Assembly (NCBI GenBank): GCA_910573755.1
Contig: CAJTBO010000007.1
Coordinates: forward strand, 62,001 to 126,000
Direction of reading: 5' to 3'
Origin: Lachnospiraceae bacterium
GTDB taxonomy: Bacteria; Bacillota; Clostridia; Lachnospirales; Lachnospiraceae
DNA length: 64,000 nt
Shown here piece after piece: positions 8,377 to 22,389 of this stretch (the first letter of the stretch is position 1; the number at the start of each line of letters is the position of its first letter). The notes beneath the pieces were generated by a model. That model was not told the DNA's origin, did no database searches, and saw nothing but the letters and a program-made list of their open reading frames with translations. Both the position numbers and the translations under genes were made by a program.

Positions 8377-9264
8377 ATGGAACGGACGAAAAAATCATCA
8401 GCCGACAGGCTGTATAAGGCATTTATCTACGTGGCGCTTATCACACTGGCGATCACGATCATTATTCCGGTGGCCTGGGTATTTATGGCTTCCATTAAGG
8501 AAAACAGTGAGTTTTACGGCAATCCCTGGGCAATGCCGGCGGGGTTTTATTTCCAGAACTTTGTCGATGCGTGGGGAAAGGCACGGATGGGGGATTATAT
8601 GCTCAATTCCGTGGTGGTCACGGCGCTGGCTCTGGTGCTCCTTTTAGTCGTGGCGCTTCCGGCGGCGTATGTGTTATCCCGTTTTGAGTTCAAAGGACGC
8701 AGATTTTTAAACGCGGCATTTATGGGCGGCCTGTTTATCAATGTAAACTATATCGTTGTGCCGATCTTTTTGATGCTGGTGGACGGGGATAAATTTTTGA
8801 AGGATCTGGTCGGAGGCGGTTTTCTCCTGAACAATATTTTTGTGCTGGCTGTCGTCTATGCTTCGACGGCGCTTCCTTTTACAATTTATCTGCTGTCGGG
8901 ATATTTCTCGACGCTGGCGCACGATTATGAGGAAGCGGCTTATATCGACGGGGCGGGTTACGGGACGACGATGCTGAAGATTATTTTCCCGATGGCGCAG
9001 CCTTCGATCATTACGGTCATTTTATTTAATTTCCTCTCCTTCTGGAACGAGTATATCATTGCGATGACATTACTGTCAGATCCGAAAGGGGGAAAGACGC
9101 TTCCGGTGGGACTGATGCAGCTGACGCAGGCACAGCAGTCGGCGGCACAGTACGGACAGCTTTACGCGGGCCTTGTGCTGGTAATGCTGCCGACATTGAT
9201 CCTGTATATCTGTGTGCAGAAGAAACTGACGCAGGGTATGACGCTTGGCGGTCTGAAAGGGTAA
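8377..9264 (+). CDS. Sugar ABC transporter permease (MalG/UgpE type)
   Basis: A 295-residue, six-helix partner of the preceding permease. The EAA loop is EEAAYIDGAGYGTTMLKIIFPMAQPS, and the C-terminal segment ends in KLTQGMTLGGLKG, a signature ending of MalG-type subunits. It starts 12 bases after the preceding stop with TAAGGAGGGC as its ribosome binding site. Together with the upstream lipoprotein it should import the oligosaccharide processed by the downstream phosphorylase. Confidence 0.93.
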   Translation: MERTKKSSADRLYKAFIYVALITLAITIIIPVAWVFMASIKENSEFYGNPWAMPAGFYFQNFVDAWGKARMGDYMLNSVVVTALALVLLLVVALPAAYVLSRFEFKGRRFLNAAFMGGLFINVNYIVVPIFLMLVDGDKFLKDLVGGGFLLNNIFVLAVVYASTALPFTIYLLSGYFSTLAHDYEEAAYIDGAGYGTTMLKIIFPMAQPSIITVILFNFLSFWNEYIIAMTLLSDPKGGKTLPVGLMQLTQAQQSAAQYGQLYAGLVLVMLPTLILYICVQKKLTQGMTLGGLKG

Positions 9265-9273
9265 GGTGAGAGT

Positions 9274-9459
9274 ATGAAATTCTGGAGAGAACATGCGGGC
9301 CTTCGGCTTGTGATCATGATCGTGTTTTTCGCGGCAGGCCTGGGGCTTGTGATCGGCGGCTGGACAATGACAGGGGAGGCGGCAGGGCTTTTGCTCATGC
9401 TGGCAGGACTGGTCTTGCTTCTGACGACGCTTTTGGTGTATAATAAAGGCTTTGAATAG
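9274..9459 (+). CDS. Small two-helix membrane protein, unknown function
   Basis: A 61-residue protein that starts nine bases after the permease stop, with AAGGTGAGAG upstream. It has two hydrophobic segments, around residues 10-26 and 34-54, joined by a short GWTMTGEAAG turn. I do not recognise a family. Its place inside the transport operon suggests an accessory membrane role, but nothing in the sequence proves this. Confidence 0.6.
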   Translation: MKFWREHAGLRLVIMIVFFAAGLGLVIGGWTMTGEAAGLLLMLAGLVLLLTTLLVYNKGFE

Positions 9460-9516
9460 TATAAAAGAGAAGCAGAATATTGTGAATGACAAAACAGATG
9501 ACTGAGGTAGAGCAGA

Positions 9517-14908
<5,392 letters not shown>

Positions 14909-14964
14909 GAAAGTTGATCCTGATGCGGATTCCGCAGGGGAAAACGTAAAAAAGAGAGAGGAAA

Positions 14965-16074
14965 ATGATGGGGAGAGAAGAGACGGAAATGTTCAGGATC
15001 GTGGAGCAGTTTGAAACGAAGGGTGTGCCGGAGAGCGTTGCAGCCCACGGAAACGGGCATATAAACGATACCTGCCTGGTGGTCTGTAAAACGGATTCTG
15101 GGTATAAAAAATATATTTTGCAGCGCATTAATCATGACATTTTCAAAAAGCCTGCAGAGTTGATGGAAAATGTGGTAAGGGTGACGGAGTTTTTGCGGCG
15201 GAAGATCGCGGAGGAGGGCGGAGATCCGGAGAGAGAAACCCTGCGTGTGATACCGGTAAAGGGCGGCGCTCCTTATTATCAGCGGGAGGACGGCACCTGC
15301 TGGAGGATGTATGGATTTATTGACGGGGCATCCTGTTATGATGAGGTGAAAGACCCTCAGGATTTTTATGAGACTGCCCTGGCCTTCGGACATTTTCAGA
15401 AGATGCTCTCGGATTATCCGGCGCAGACGCTGCATGAAACGATTCCTGATTTTCACAATACGGTCAGCCGGCTGGCAGGCTTTCGGAAAGCGCTGGTGGA
15501 GGATGCCGTGCATCGGGCACAGGAAGTGCAGGAAGAGATCAGGTTTGTGCTGGAGCGGGAAAAAGACTGCCATGTGATCTGTGATATGCTTGCGGAAGGG
15601 AAGATTCCGTTCAGGGTGACCCATAACGATACAAAGCTGAACAATATCATGATAGATGACGAGACGGGGAAGGCGATCTGTGTGATCGATCTGGATACGG
15701 TGATGCCGGGTTCGGCGCTGTATGATTACGGCGATGCCATCCGTTTCGGCGCCTGCACCGGAGCGGAGGATGAGAAGGATCTGTCGAAGATCTCCTGCGA
15801 TATGGAATTATTTTCCGTTTATACGAAGGGATTTATAGAAGGATGCGAAGGTTCTTTGACTGAGACGGAGATAAAGATGCTTCCTATGGGCGCGAAGGTC
15901 ATTACGTTGGAACAGGGGATCCGGTTTCTGACGGATTATCTGGAAGGGGATCATTACTATAAGATCCGTTATCCGGAGCATAATCTTGACCGCTGCAGGA
16001 CACAGCTTCAGATGGTGAAGGATCTGGAGGAGAAATGGGAGTTGCTGCAGAAGGAAGTGGAGAGGTATTTGTAG
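14965..16074 (+). CDS. nahK: N-acetylhexosamine 1-kinase-like phosphotransferase
   Basis: A protein of 369 residues in the aminoglycoside phosphotransferase fold. The kinase site is VTHNDTKLNNIMID, with the catalytic Asp in HND, followed by the metal-binding CVIDLDTVMPG. The N-terminal GNGHINDTCLV segment is the glycine-rich nucleotide region typical of NahK/LnpB. It would phosphorylate GlcNAc or GalNAc released by the phosphorylase at the anomeric position. ATG 14968 or 14989 are possible alternative starts. The uridylyltransferase and epimerase that complete the pathway in bifidobacteria (LnpC, LnpD) are not in this window. Confidence 0.87.
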   Translation: MMGREETEMFRIVEQFETKGVPESVAAHGNGHINDTCLVVCKTDSGYKKYILQRINHDIFKKPAELMENVVRVTEFLRRKIAEEGGDPERETLRVIPVKGGAPYYQREDGTCWRMYGFIDGASCYDEVKDPQDFYETALAFGHFQKMLSDYPAQTLHETIPDFHNTVSRLAGFRKALVEDAVHRAQEVQEEIRFVLEREKDCHVICDMLAEGKIPFRVTHNDTKLNNIMIDDETGKAICVIDLDTVMPGSALYDYGDAIRFGACTGAEDEKDLSKISCDMELFSVYTKGFIEGCEGSLTETEIKMLPMGAKVITLEQGIRFLTDYLEGDHYYKIRYPEHNLDRCRTQLQMVKDLEEKWELLQKEVERYL

Positions 16075-16230
16075 AAAACGGCGGCGGGCATTTTGCTGGG
16101 AGCACTTGTTGTTTTAGGTTTGGGGATTCGCAATTATGCAGGAGACATTCTTTTGTCAGGAATCGATTATGATGAGAAAAAGGGGTATGAGTGCATCATT
16201 GGGGAGGACAGGAAAGAGGAGATAGAATAA
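16075..16230 (+). pseudogene. Probable 3' remnant of a small membrane protein gene
   Basis: In the frame directly after the kinase stop there is an open stretch of 51 codons encoding a hydrophobic helix (AGILLGALVVLGLGIRNYAG) followed by a charged tail rich in Glu, Lys and Asp that ends at 16230. The composition is protein-like and unlike random intergenic DNA. There is no ATG and no ribosome binding site near its beginning; a TTG occurs at about 16093. I read it as the decayed end of a membrane-protein gene. A short functional ORF starting at TTG is the alternative. Confidence 0.4.
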
Positions 16231-16362
16231 AGGGGTTTGAAGGCGGCGAATCAGGGGAAATGGTTTGCTGCTTTCATTTTTTCTTGCATATCTGCGGTAT
16301 TCGTGGTACAATAACTCGCGACAAAAACAGGTATTACGATACAGAAAGGCGTGGTTATTCCT

Positions 16363-17580
16363 ATGATAGAAGCGGCAATATACGGATACGGCAACATCGG
16401 CAGCGGCGTGGCGGAAGTGATTGAAAAGAACCAGGACAGGATCGAGAAAGCGGCGGGACAGGGCATACATGTGAAATATGTGCTGGATCTGCGGGAATTT
16501 GAAGGGGATCCCGTGCGGGAAAAGCTGGTACATGACGTGGATATTATTGTGAATGACCCGGAAGTAAAGATTATCTGTGAGACGATGGGCGGCAACGAAC
16601 CTGCCTATACGTTTACAAAGAAAGCCTTGATGGCGGGAAAGAGCGTCTGCACTTCCAACAAGGAACTGGTGGCGAACCACGGTGCGGAACTGATCCGGAT
16701 CGCGGCGGAGCATCAGTGCAATTATTTCTTTGAAGCCAGTGTGGGCGGCGGGATTCCGATCATACGGACTTTGAACAATGCCTTAAAACAGGAAAATATT
16801 TTGAATATCAGCGGTATCGTGAACGGGACGACGAACTATATCCTGACCAAGATGGAAAAGGACGGTGCGGCTTTTGAGGAAGTGCTGAAGGAAGCCCAGG
16901 AGCTGGGATTTGCGGAGCGGAATCCGGAAGCGGATGTGGAAGGGTATGACGCCTGCCGGAAGATCGCAATTTTATCCTCGCTGATGAGCGGTAGGAGTGT
17001 GGATTATCAGGATATCTATACGGAAGGCATCACAAAACTGACAACGGAAGATTTTCTGTATGCGAAGAAAATGGATAAGACCGTAAAGCTTCTTGCGATG
17101 AGCAAGCTGACGGAGGAAGGCTACCTTGCCATGGTGGCGCCCGTGCTGATCGGGCAGGAACATCCGCTTTATAATGTAAACGGTGTGTTCAACGCTGTGT
17201 TTGTAAAGGGAAATATGCTGGGAGATTCCATGTATTACGGCAGCGGCGCAGGAAAACTGCCCACAGCCAGCGCAGTGGCGGCTGATGTGATCGAGGCGGC
17301 GCGGTTTACGGGAACCCATCTGCAGATAGACTGGGGGGAGGAGAAGATCGCACTGGCGGATATGCCTTCTTCCAAACGAAGTTTCTTTGTGAGGCTTGAC
17401 AGAAATAAAGTGCTGGAGGCAAAGGCGGCTGCGGAGTTCGGAAACGGCAGAGTGGTATTTCTGGAAAGCCTGCCGGAAGAATACGGCTATATAACGCCGG
17501 TGATGAGCGAGAGGGAATTTGCGGAGAAGTTTGAGAAGCTGGACGGAGCGATCTCACGCATCCGTATTGAAGGAAAATAA
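16363..17580 (+). CDS. hom: Homoserine dehydrogenase
   Basis: A 405-residue NAD(P)-dependent enzyme reducing aspartate semialdehyde to homoserine. It has the N-terminal Rossmann motif YGYGNIGSGV, the TSNKELVANHG segment, and the catalytic region ISGIVNGTTNYILT...EAQELGFAERNPEADVEGYDACRKIAILSS. The C-terminus holds a short ACT-like region (SFFVRLDRNK...EEYGYITPVMS), a possible threonine feedback domain. I choose ATG 16363, with AAAGG 13 bases upstream; GTG 16351 is too close to it. It heads a cluster with an apgM-like gene and aspartate kinase, all for the aspartate-derived amino acids. Confidence 0.94.
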   Translation: MIEAAIYGYGNIGSGVAEVIEKNQDRIEKAAGQGIHVKYVLDLREFEGDPVREKLVHDVDIIVNDPEVKIICETMGGNEPAYTFTKKALMAGKSVCTSNKELVANHGAELIRIAAEHQCNYFFEASVGGGIPIIRTLNNALKQENILNISGIVNGTTNYILTKMEKDGAAFEEVLKEAQELGFAERNPEADVEGYDACRKIAILSSLMSGRSVDYQDIYTEGITKLTTEDFLYAKKMDKTVKLLAMSKLTEEGYLAMVAPVLIGQEHPLYNVNGVFNAVFVKGNMLGDSMYYGSGAGKLPTASAVAADVIEAARFTGTHLQIDWGEEKIALADMPSSKRSFFVRLDRNKVLEAKAAAEFGNGRVVFLESLPEEYGYITPVMSEREFAEKFEKLDGAISRIRIEGK

Positions 17581-17726
17581 AACAGAGGGATCGCAGGAGG
17601 TGATTCTGCGGAACTGGAAACAGCAGAATCACCGGAGGCGCATAACTCGATTTGCAGATGCGAAGCAGCTGGAAATTGAGTTGGGATGAGATGTGCAGAG
17701 GGTGATTCTGCGGAACTGGAATAGGA
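17581..17726 (+). repeat. Structured intergenic repeat array B (one full unit plus partial)
   Basis: One full unit lies between hom and the apgM-like gene. The outer stem is GCAGAATCACC (17623-17633) with GGTGATTCTGC (17701-17711), 11 bp perfect. The middle stem is GCGCAT with ATGTGC. The inner stem is AACTC/ATTT/CAG with CTG/AAAT/GAGTT, capped by TGC-GAA-GCA. A 5' partial copy repeats GGTGATTCTGCGGAACTGG at 17599, exactly 102 bases before the 3' copy at 17701. It ends in GGAACTGGAATAGGAGG, the Shine-Dalgarno of the next gene. Sequence identity to array A is low outside the apex, yet the pairing is conserved. Confidence 0.87.
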
Positions 17727-17739
17727 GGTCTGTGGCTTC

Positions 17740-18939
17740 ATGAAATATATCGTGGTCTTAGGTGACGGCATGGCGGATGAGCCTATAGAGGCATTAGGCG
17801 GAAAGACTCCGCTGGAATACGCCGATACGAAAATGATGGATATGCTCAGTAAAAAGGGCGAAACAGGTATGGTACATACCATTCCGGACGGGATGAAACC
17901 GGGATCGGATACGGCGAATCTGTCGGTACTGGGGTATGATCCGAAACAGTATTATTCAGGACGTTCCCCGCTGGAGGCGTTGTCCATCGGTGTGCCGATG
18001 AAAGATACGGATATCGCGATCCGCTGCAATATTGTGACGATCTCTGAGGAGGAGGAGATTTTTGAGGAGAAAACGATCATCGACCACAGTTCCGACGAGA
18101 TCGGTACGGAGGATTGTGCTGTCTTATTGAAAGCAGTGCAGGAAAAACTTCAGGATGAGACTTATCAGTTTTATGCGGGCACCAGCTACAGGCACTGTCT
18201 GATCTGGGATAAAGGACAGGTGGCAGAACTTGTGCCGCCCCATGATGTGCTGGGACAGAAGATCGGACAGCATCTGCCGGAGGATGCGCATCTGCGCCAT
18301 ATGATGGAGGTAAGTTATCAGATCCTGAAAGATCATCCTTTGAATATCGAGAGAAAAAAACAGGGCCTGCGGCCTGCGAACTGCTGCTGGTTCTGGGGAG
18401 CAGGAACGAAACCGATGCTTTCTGATTTTGAGGAGAAAACCGGTAAGAAGGGCCTGATGATATCTGCGGTGGATCTGTTGAAAGGGATTGCCGTGGGAGC
18501 AGGTATGGGCATAGCGCAGGTGGAAGGCGCAAATGGCGGCCTGCATACCAATTATGAAGGAAAAGCACAGGCGGCGGTGGACGGTCTGTTGAAGGAAGGC
18601 TATGATTTTGCCTATATCCATGTGGAAGCACCGGATGAGATGGGACATCAGGGCAGCGTAGAGCGGAAGGTGCAGGCAATCGAATATCTGGATGACAGAG
18701 TGATCCGCCCGGTGGTGGAGGCTATGGATGCGTCAGGGGAAGATTACCGGCTGCTCATCCTGCCGGATCATCCGACGCCGATCCGGGTGAGAACCCATAC
18801 AGCAGACAATGTGCCTTATCTGCTTTACGACAGCAGGAAGGATTTACACTCTGAGCGGGGATATAATGAGAGAGAAGCAGCGGAGGGACCTTTCATAGCA
18901 AAGGGGCATGAGATCATGGCATATCTGTTCTCAGAATAA
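17740..18939 (+). CDS. apgM-type phosphoglycerate mutase family protein, candidate homoserine kinase
   Basis: A 399-residue member of the archaeal-type, cofactor-independent phosphoglycerate mutase family in the alkaline phosphatase superfamily. Metal and nucleophile motifs are visible: VVLGDGMADEP with its metal Asp, PGSDTANLSVLGYDP with the catalytic Ser, VEAPDEMGHQG, and LPDHPTPI. By family it would interconvert 2- and 3-phosphoglycerate. Its position between hom and aspartate kinase points instead to phosphorylation of homoserine, a role established for some homologues of this family in other bacteria. No conventional thrB is seen here. The start follows AATAGGAGG from repeat array B. Confidence 0.88.
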   Translation: MKYIVVLGDGMADEPIEALGGKTPLEYADTKMMDMLSKKGETGMVHTIPDGMKPGSDTANLSVLGYDPKQYYSGRSPLEALSIGVPMKDTDIAIRCNIVTISEEEEIFEEKTIIDHSSDEIGTEDCAVLLKAVQEKLQDETYQFYAGTSYRHCLIWDKGQVAELVPPHDVLGQKIGQHLPEDAHLRHMMEVSYQILKDHPLNIERKKQGLRPANCCWFWGAGTKPMLSDFEEKTGKKGLMISAVDLLKGIAVGAGMGIAQVEGANGGLHTNYEGKAQAAVDGLLKEGYDFAYIHVEAPDEMGHQGSVERKVQAIEYLDDRVIRPVVEAMDASGEDYRLLILPDHPTPIRVRTHTADNVPYLLYDSRKDLHSERGYNEREAAEGPFIAKGHEIMAYLFSE

Positions 18940-18946
18940 AATAATA

Positions 18947-19193
18947 TGGAACCGGAATCAGCATTGATGCGGAACTGGAATCAGCATCAATTCCGGACGG
19001 TATCCAGAGGATTTACAGACGGGAAACGGCTGGAAATCGCTCTGCGTGTAATTGATACCGGAAGGGATTGATGCGGAACTGGAATCAGCATCAATTCCGG
19101 ACGGTATCCAGAGGATTTACAGACGGGAAACGGCTGGAAATCGCTCTGCGTGTATTGATACCGGAAGGGATTGATGCGGAACTGGAATAGGAG
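18947..19193 (+). repeat. Structured intergenic repeat array C (mini hairpin plus two 103-104 nt units)
   Basis: Two nearly identical units start at 18984 and 19088. The outer stem is GCATCAAT-CC with GG-ATTGATGC. The middle stem is CGGTATC with GATACCG. The inner stem is CAGAG/GATTT/CAG with CTG/AAATC/CTCTG, capped by CG-GGAAA-CG. The second unit lacks one base in the GTGTAATTG segment. A mini hairpin GCAT-TG-ATGC between GGAACCGG and GGAACTGG precedes them (18947-18980). The array ends with GGAACTGGAATAGGAG just before the GTG of aspartate kinase. Confidence 0.9.
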
Positions 19194-19200
19194 AAAAATT

Positions 19201-20520
19201 GTGAAAAAAGTTGTCAAATTCGGCGGGAGTTCCCTTGCCAGCGCCGGGCAGTTTGAGAAAGTGGGGAATATTGTCTGGGCGGATGAGAGCAGGCGTTATG
19301 TGGTGCCTTCTGCACCGGGAAAGCGGGATTCCAAAGACATGAAAGTAACGGATATGCTTTACGAATGTTATGCCATGGCGGAAGCGGAGAGCGATTTTTC
19401 GGAGGAGTTTGCGGCGATAAAGGCGCGGTATCAGGAGATCATTGACGGTCTTCGTCTGGAACTTTCTCTGGAAAAGGAATTTGAAGAGATAGAGAAGAAT
19501 TTTAAAGACAAAGCGGGCAGGGATTATGCGGCTTCCCGCGGCGAATATCTGAACGGCATTATTATGGCAAATTATCTGAACTTTGAGTTCATTGACGCCG
19601 CAGAGGTGATCCGTTTTGATGCAGACGATGAATTTGATGCGGAAACGACAAATAAGATCCTGAGCAAAAGACTGCAGAAAACAGAGTATGCGGTGATTCC
19701 GGGATTTTACGGCGCGAAAAAAGACGGCACGGTAAAGACGTTCTCCCGGGGCGGTTCCGATGTGACGGGTTCTATTGTATCCAGAGCGATTCAGGCGGAT
19801 GTGTATGAGAACTGGACCGATGTATCAGGTTTTCTGATTGCAGACCCCCGCATTATCTATAAGCCGGAGCGTATCGATATGATCACATACAGGGAGCTGC
19901 GGGAACTCTCCTATATGGGGGCGTCTGTTCTCCACGAGGATGCGATCTTCCCGGTGCGCAAAGAGGGGATACCGATCAACATCCGCAACACCAATAAGCC
20001 GGAGGACGAGGGTACCTGGATCGTCGGCAGTACCTGCCAGAAATCCAGATATACGATCACCGGTATCGCCGGCAAAAAGGGTTTTTGTTCTGTGATGCTG
20101 GATAAGGATATGATGAATGCGGAAGTAGGGTTCGGCAGAAAGGTATTGCAGGCGTTTGAGGACAATCATATTTCCTTTGAACATATGCCTTCCGGCATCG
20201 ATACGATGACGATTCTGGTGCATCAGGATGATTTCGTGCATAAAGAACAGTCCGTAGTTTCAGCTATCCACAGGCTGGCAAAACCGGATCATATTGAGAT
20301 CGAGGCGGATCTTGCGTTGATCGCCGTGGTGGGAAGAAGCATGAAATCTTCCCGTGGTACAGCAGGCAGAATCTTTTCCGCGCTTGCGCATGCCAATGTC
20401 AATGTCAAGATGATCGATCAGGGGTCGTCGGAACTGAATATCATTATCGGGGTGAAGAATGAGGATTTCGAGGTGGCGATCAAAGCTATCTATGATATTT
20501 TCGTTTTGGCGAGGATATAA
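19201..20520 (+). CDS. lysC: Aspartate kinase
   Basis: A 439-residue aspartokinase phosphorylating aspartate in the first step towards lysine, threonine and methionine. It has the N-terminal KFGGSSLAS motif, the FSRGGSDVTGSIVSRA nucleotide region, and two C-terminal ACT domains (YTITGIAGKKGFCSVMLD and LALIAVVGRSMKSSRGTAGRIF). I start at GTG 19201, with the repeat-derived TAGGAG seven bases upstream. An in-frame ATG at 19171 would place translation inside the repeat. It closes the hom/apgM-like/lysC cluster and is followed by a terminator. No lysine riboswitch is seen. Confidence 0.93.
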   Translation: MKKVVKFGGSSLASAGQFEKVGNIVWADESRRYVVPSAPGKRDSKDMKVTDMLYECYAMAEAESDFSEEFAAIKARYQEIIDGLRLELSLEKEFEEIEKNFKDKAGRDYAASRGEYLNGIIMANYLNFEFIDAAEVIRFDADDEFDAETTNKILSKRLQKTEYAVIPGFYGAKKDGTVKTFSRGGSDVTGSIVSRAIQADVYENWTDVSGFLIADPRIIYKPERIDMITYRELRELSYMGASVLHEDAIFPVRKEGIPINIRNTNKPEDEGTWIVGSTCQKSRYTITGIAGKKGFCSVMLDKDMMNAEVGFGRKVLQAFEDNHISFEHMPSGIDTMTILVHQDDFVHKEQSVVSAIHRLAKPDHIEIEADLALIAVVGRSMKSSRGTAGRIFSALAHANVNVKMIDQGSSELNIIIGVKNEDFEVAIKAIYDIFVLARI

Positions 20521-20548
20521 AAGAGAGATAATAAAAAGAGCAAAAGAA

Positions 20549-20580
20549 GAGAGCAGCTGATGACGGTGGCTGCTCTTTTC
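20549..20580 (+). terminator. Intrinsic terminator after aspartate kinase
   Basis: GAGCAGC (20551-20557) and GCTGCTC (20569-20575) form a stem followed by TTTTC. It ends the hom-apgM-lysC transcription unit ahead of a convergent gene. Confidence 0.75.
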
Positions 20581-20691
20581 GTATCATGAGAAATTGTGTC
20601 CTGTGAAACAGAAGCGCTTCACGGAGATGCTCCGCAGAGGCATTCCGCAGTGTGATGCATACTTTGCACCTAAAGAGAATACGGGAATATA

Positions 20692-22389
20692 CTATCTGAT
20701 ATAATATCTGTAGTAGGTACCGTCAATGATCTGAGAGGCATCAAAGGAATGTTCGATCCATTGCGTGATCCAGCTTTCGGGATACCAGCGGAGTTCTCCG
20801 TACCAGCAGGGGATAGCTATCACGTCAGGATATTTCTCCGGATTTAATTCCCAGTAGGTTAATAAGATATCATTATACCTCGGATCGGATATCGTTGTAT
20901 AGGAAGCGACTTCCACATCCTGAAACAGATAGCCCGTCGTATCGTTTTCCACCAGAAACAGCTTGTCTCCCGGTTTCATATATTCCTGCATTTCCGCATA
21001 GAGGCTCTCATGCATCGCACACTGCATATATTCGGCGAGAATGCCCTTTGCGGGTCCTTCCGAGATAATGCCCCTGACCCGGGTGATATTCTGAGGCAGG
21101 TCCTGATCTCCGCGGTATTCCCAGCCTTTGATGAAAATGGAGGAAAAACACCAGACAAGCAGCAGGATTTTGGCATAGCGGTGATAAATATCCGGTACCT
21201 GCACCTGCAAATAAAGCAGCACTGCGGCGAGTCCCATAATGACACCGGGAAGGACATAGCGGATCGAGGTAAAAATGGTCAGGTCCGTCAGCAGTAAGAC
21301 TGCAATAAATGCCAGTACGCTGCTGATCAGCCACAGCCTTATGGTACGGAAAGGTTCCTCCGGTATTTTTTTGCTGCAGAATGAAGCGGTTATGAGCAGT
21401 ATAAAATAAGCGGCATAAACGAAGAAATAATTATTGTCCTTCGGAAAAAGAAGCAGGTAAACAACCGGAAAGATCGTAGCTGCCATCAGGATAAGACAGA
21501 GGAAAAGGGCAAAGGATTCCTTTTTGTCTTTTGTCTGCGGTTTGCGGAACTTTATAAAAAGCCATGCGGCAGCGAAGCAGCCGGCGCTGACCAGCAGAGC
21601 CTGACCGCACTGCATAGCATAGGAGAGAAGGCGGCTAAAAAGGGACACTTCGGTATGGCCGCTGTTTCCGATCAGCATGTAGTTCAGGTTATCAAAAAGT
21701 TCCGTCACGGACAGATAGGAAAACAGGGAGAGCAGGTAAAGCGCGCCGCTGACAAAGCAGGTTCCGGCAAAAAATAAGGAGCTTTTTCTCCCGTATCCGT
21801 TCTGTTTCCATAAATACCGGAAGAAAAAGGGAAACAATAAAAGGGCGGAAGGATAGGATAGTACCATACCGCACATCCAGATACCGCACCGCAGGGCGAT
21901 CAGCGGATTCTTCTTATCATCCAGACGGAACAGGTCAAGCAGCAGCAGCGTTAAAAACCATATCAGCAGATTGGAGAATTCCGGTGTGACATAGCCTTTC
22001 GGCAGCAGGTTGAAATAAAGGATGCCGAGATAAAAACTGTACTCCCCGGAAAGGAAACGGCGCAGTACTTTAAAGACGCCGTAAGAAAGCGCGCCGTGAA
22101 TAATCGTGCCGCAGATACGGAGAAAGATCGCCACGCCGGCGGTGGTACGGAAGATTGTCATATAGATCCAGATCAGAAATCCGGAAAAGAAAGCGGAAGT
22201 CTGATGGGGGTCCCAGATCTGGGTGAACATTTTATCGCCGAGGAGCATCCGGTAGGATAAGGTTATGGCATAACCCTCATCCATCTGATAGCCGATGAAA
22301 ATACATTTCATGGCGGCAAAAAAGCTGCCGGCAAGCAGCAGGATACAGAGGATACGCTGGCTTTTGTTTTTCTGTGTTTTTTGGTTCAT
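20692..22389 (-). CDS. Polytopic membrane protein, GT39/GT83-like glycosyltransferase
   Basis: A 565-residue integral membrane protein with about eleven to twelve hydrophobic helices and a C-terminal soluble domain of roughly 120 residues. The first extracytoplasmic loop contains MDEGYAITLSYRMLLGD, matching the Asp-Glu pair that polyprenol-dependent glycosyltransferases of the PMT/ArnT type use. A lipid-linked sugar donor is therefore likely; acceptor and product are unknown. I start at MNQKTQKNKS, where CGGGAGACT precedes the ATG; a longer frame to 22458 has no ribosome binding site. It is convergent with lysC and divergent from the next gene. Confidence 0.72.
   Translation of the reverse strand: MNQKTQKNKSQRILCILLLAGSFFAAMKCIFIGYQMDEGYAITLSYRMLLGDKMFTQIWDPHQTSAFFSGFLIWIYMTIFRTTAGVAIFLRICGTIIHGALSYGVFKVLRRFLSGEYSFYLGILYFNLLPKGYVTPEFSNLLIWFLTLLLLDLFRLDDKKNPLIALRCGIWMCGMVLSYPSALLLFPFFFRYLWKQNGYGRKSSLFFAGTCFVSGALYLLSLFSYLSVTELFDNLNYMLIGNSGHTEVSLFSRLLSYAMQCGQALLVSAGCFAAAWLFIKFRKPQTKDKKESFALFLCLILMAATIFPVVYLLLFPKDNNYFFVYAAYFILLITASFCSKKIPEEPFRTIRLWLISSVLAFIAVLLLTDLTIFTSIRYVLPGVIMGLAAVLLYLQVQVPDIYHRYAKILLLVWCFSSIFIKGWEYRGDQDLPQNITRVRGIISEGPAKGILAEYMQCAMHESLYAEMQEYMKPGDKLFLVENDTTGYLFQDVEVASYTTISDPRYNDILLTYWELNPEKYPDVIAIPCWYGELRWYPESWITQWIEHSFDASQIIDGTYYRYYIR

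Noticed and set aside
16191-16424. A 77-codon plus-strand frame across the hom start
   Set aside because: It overlaps the hom coding region in another frame, has no ribosome binding site and gives an Arg/Gly-rich product.
19171-19200. An aspartate kinase start at ATG 19171
   Set aside because: It would translate the terminal repeat module including the ribosome binding site. GTG 19201 gives the normal N-terminus.
18940-19200. A lysine riboswitch or T-box ahead of aspartate kinase
   Set aside because: The gap is fully explained by the structured repeat units. No lysine riboswitch core or T-box sequence is seen.
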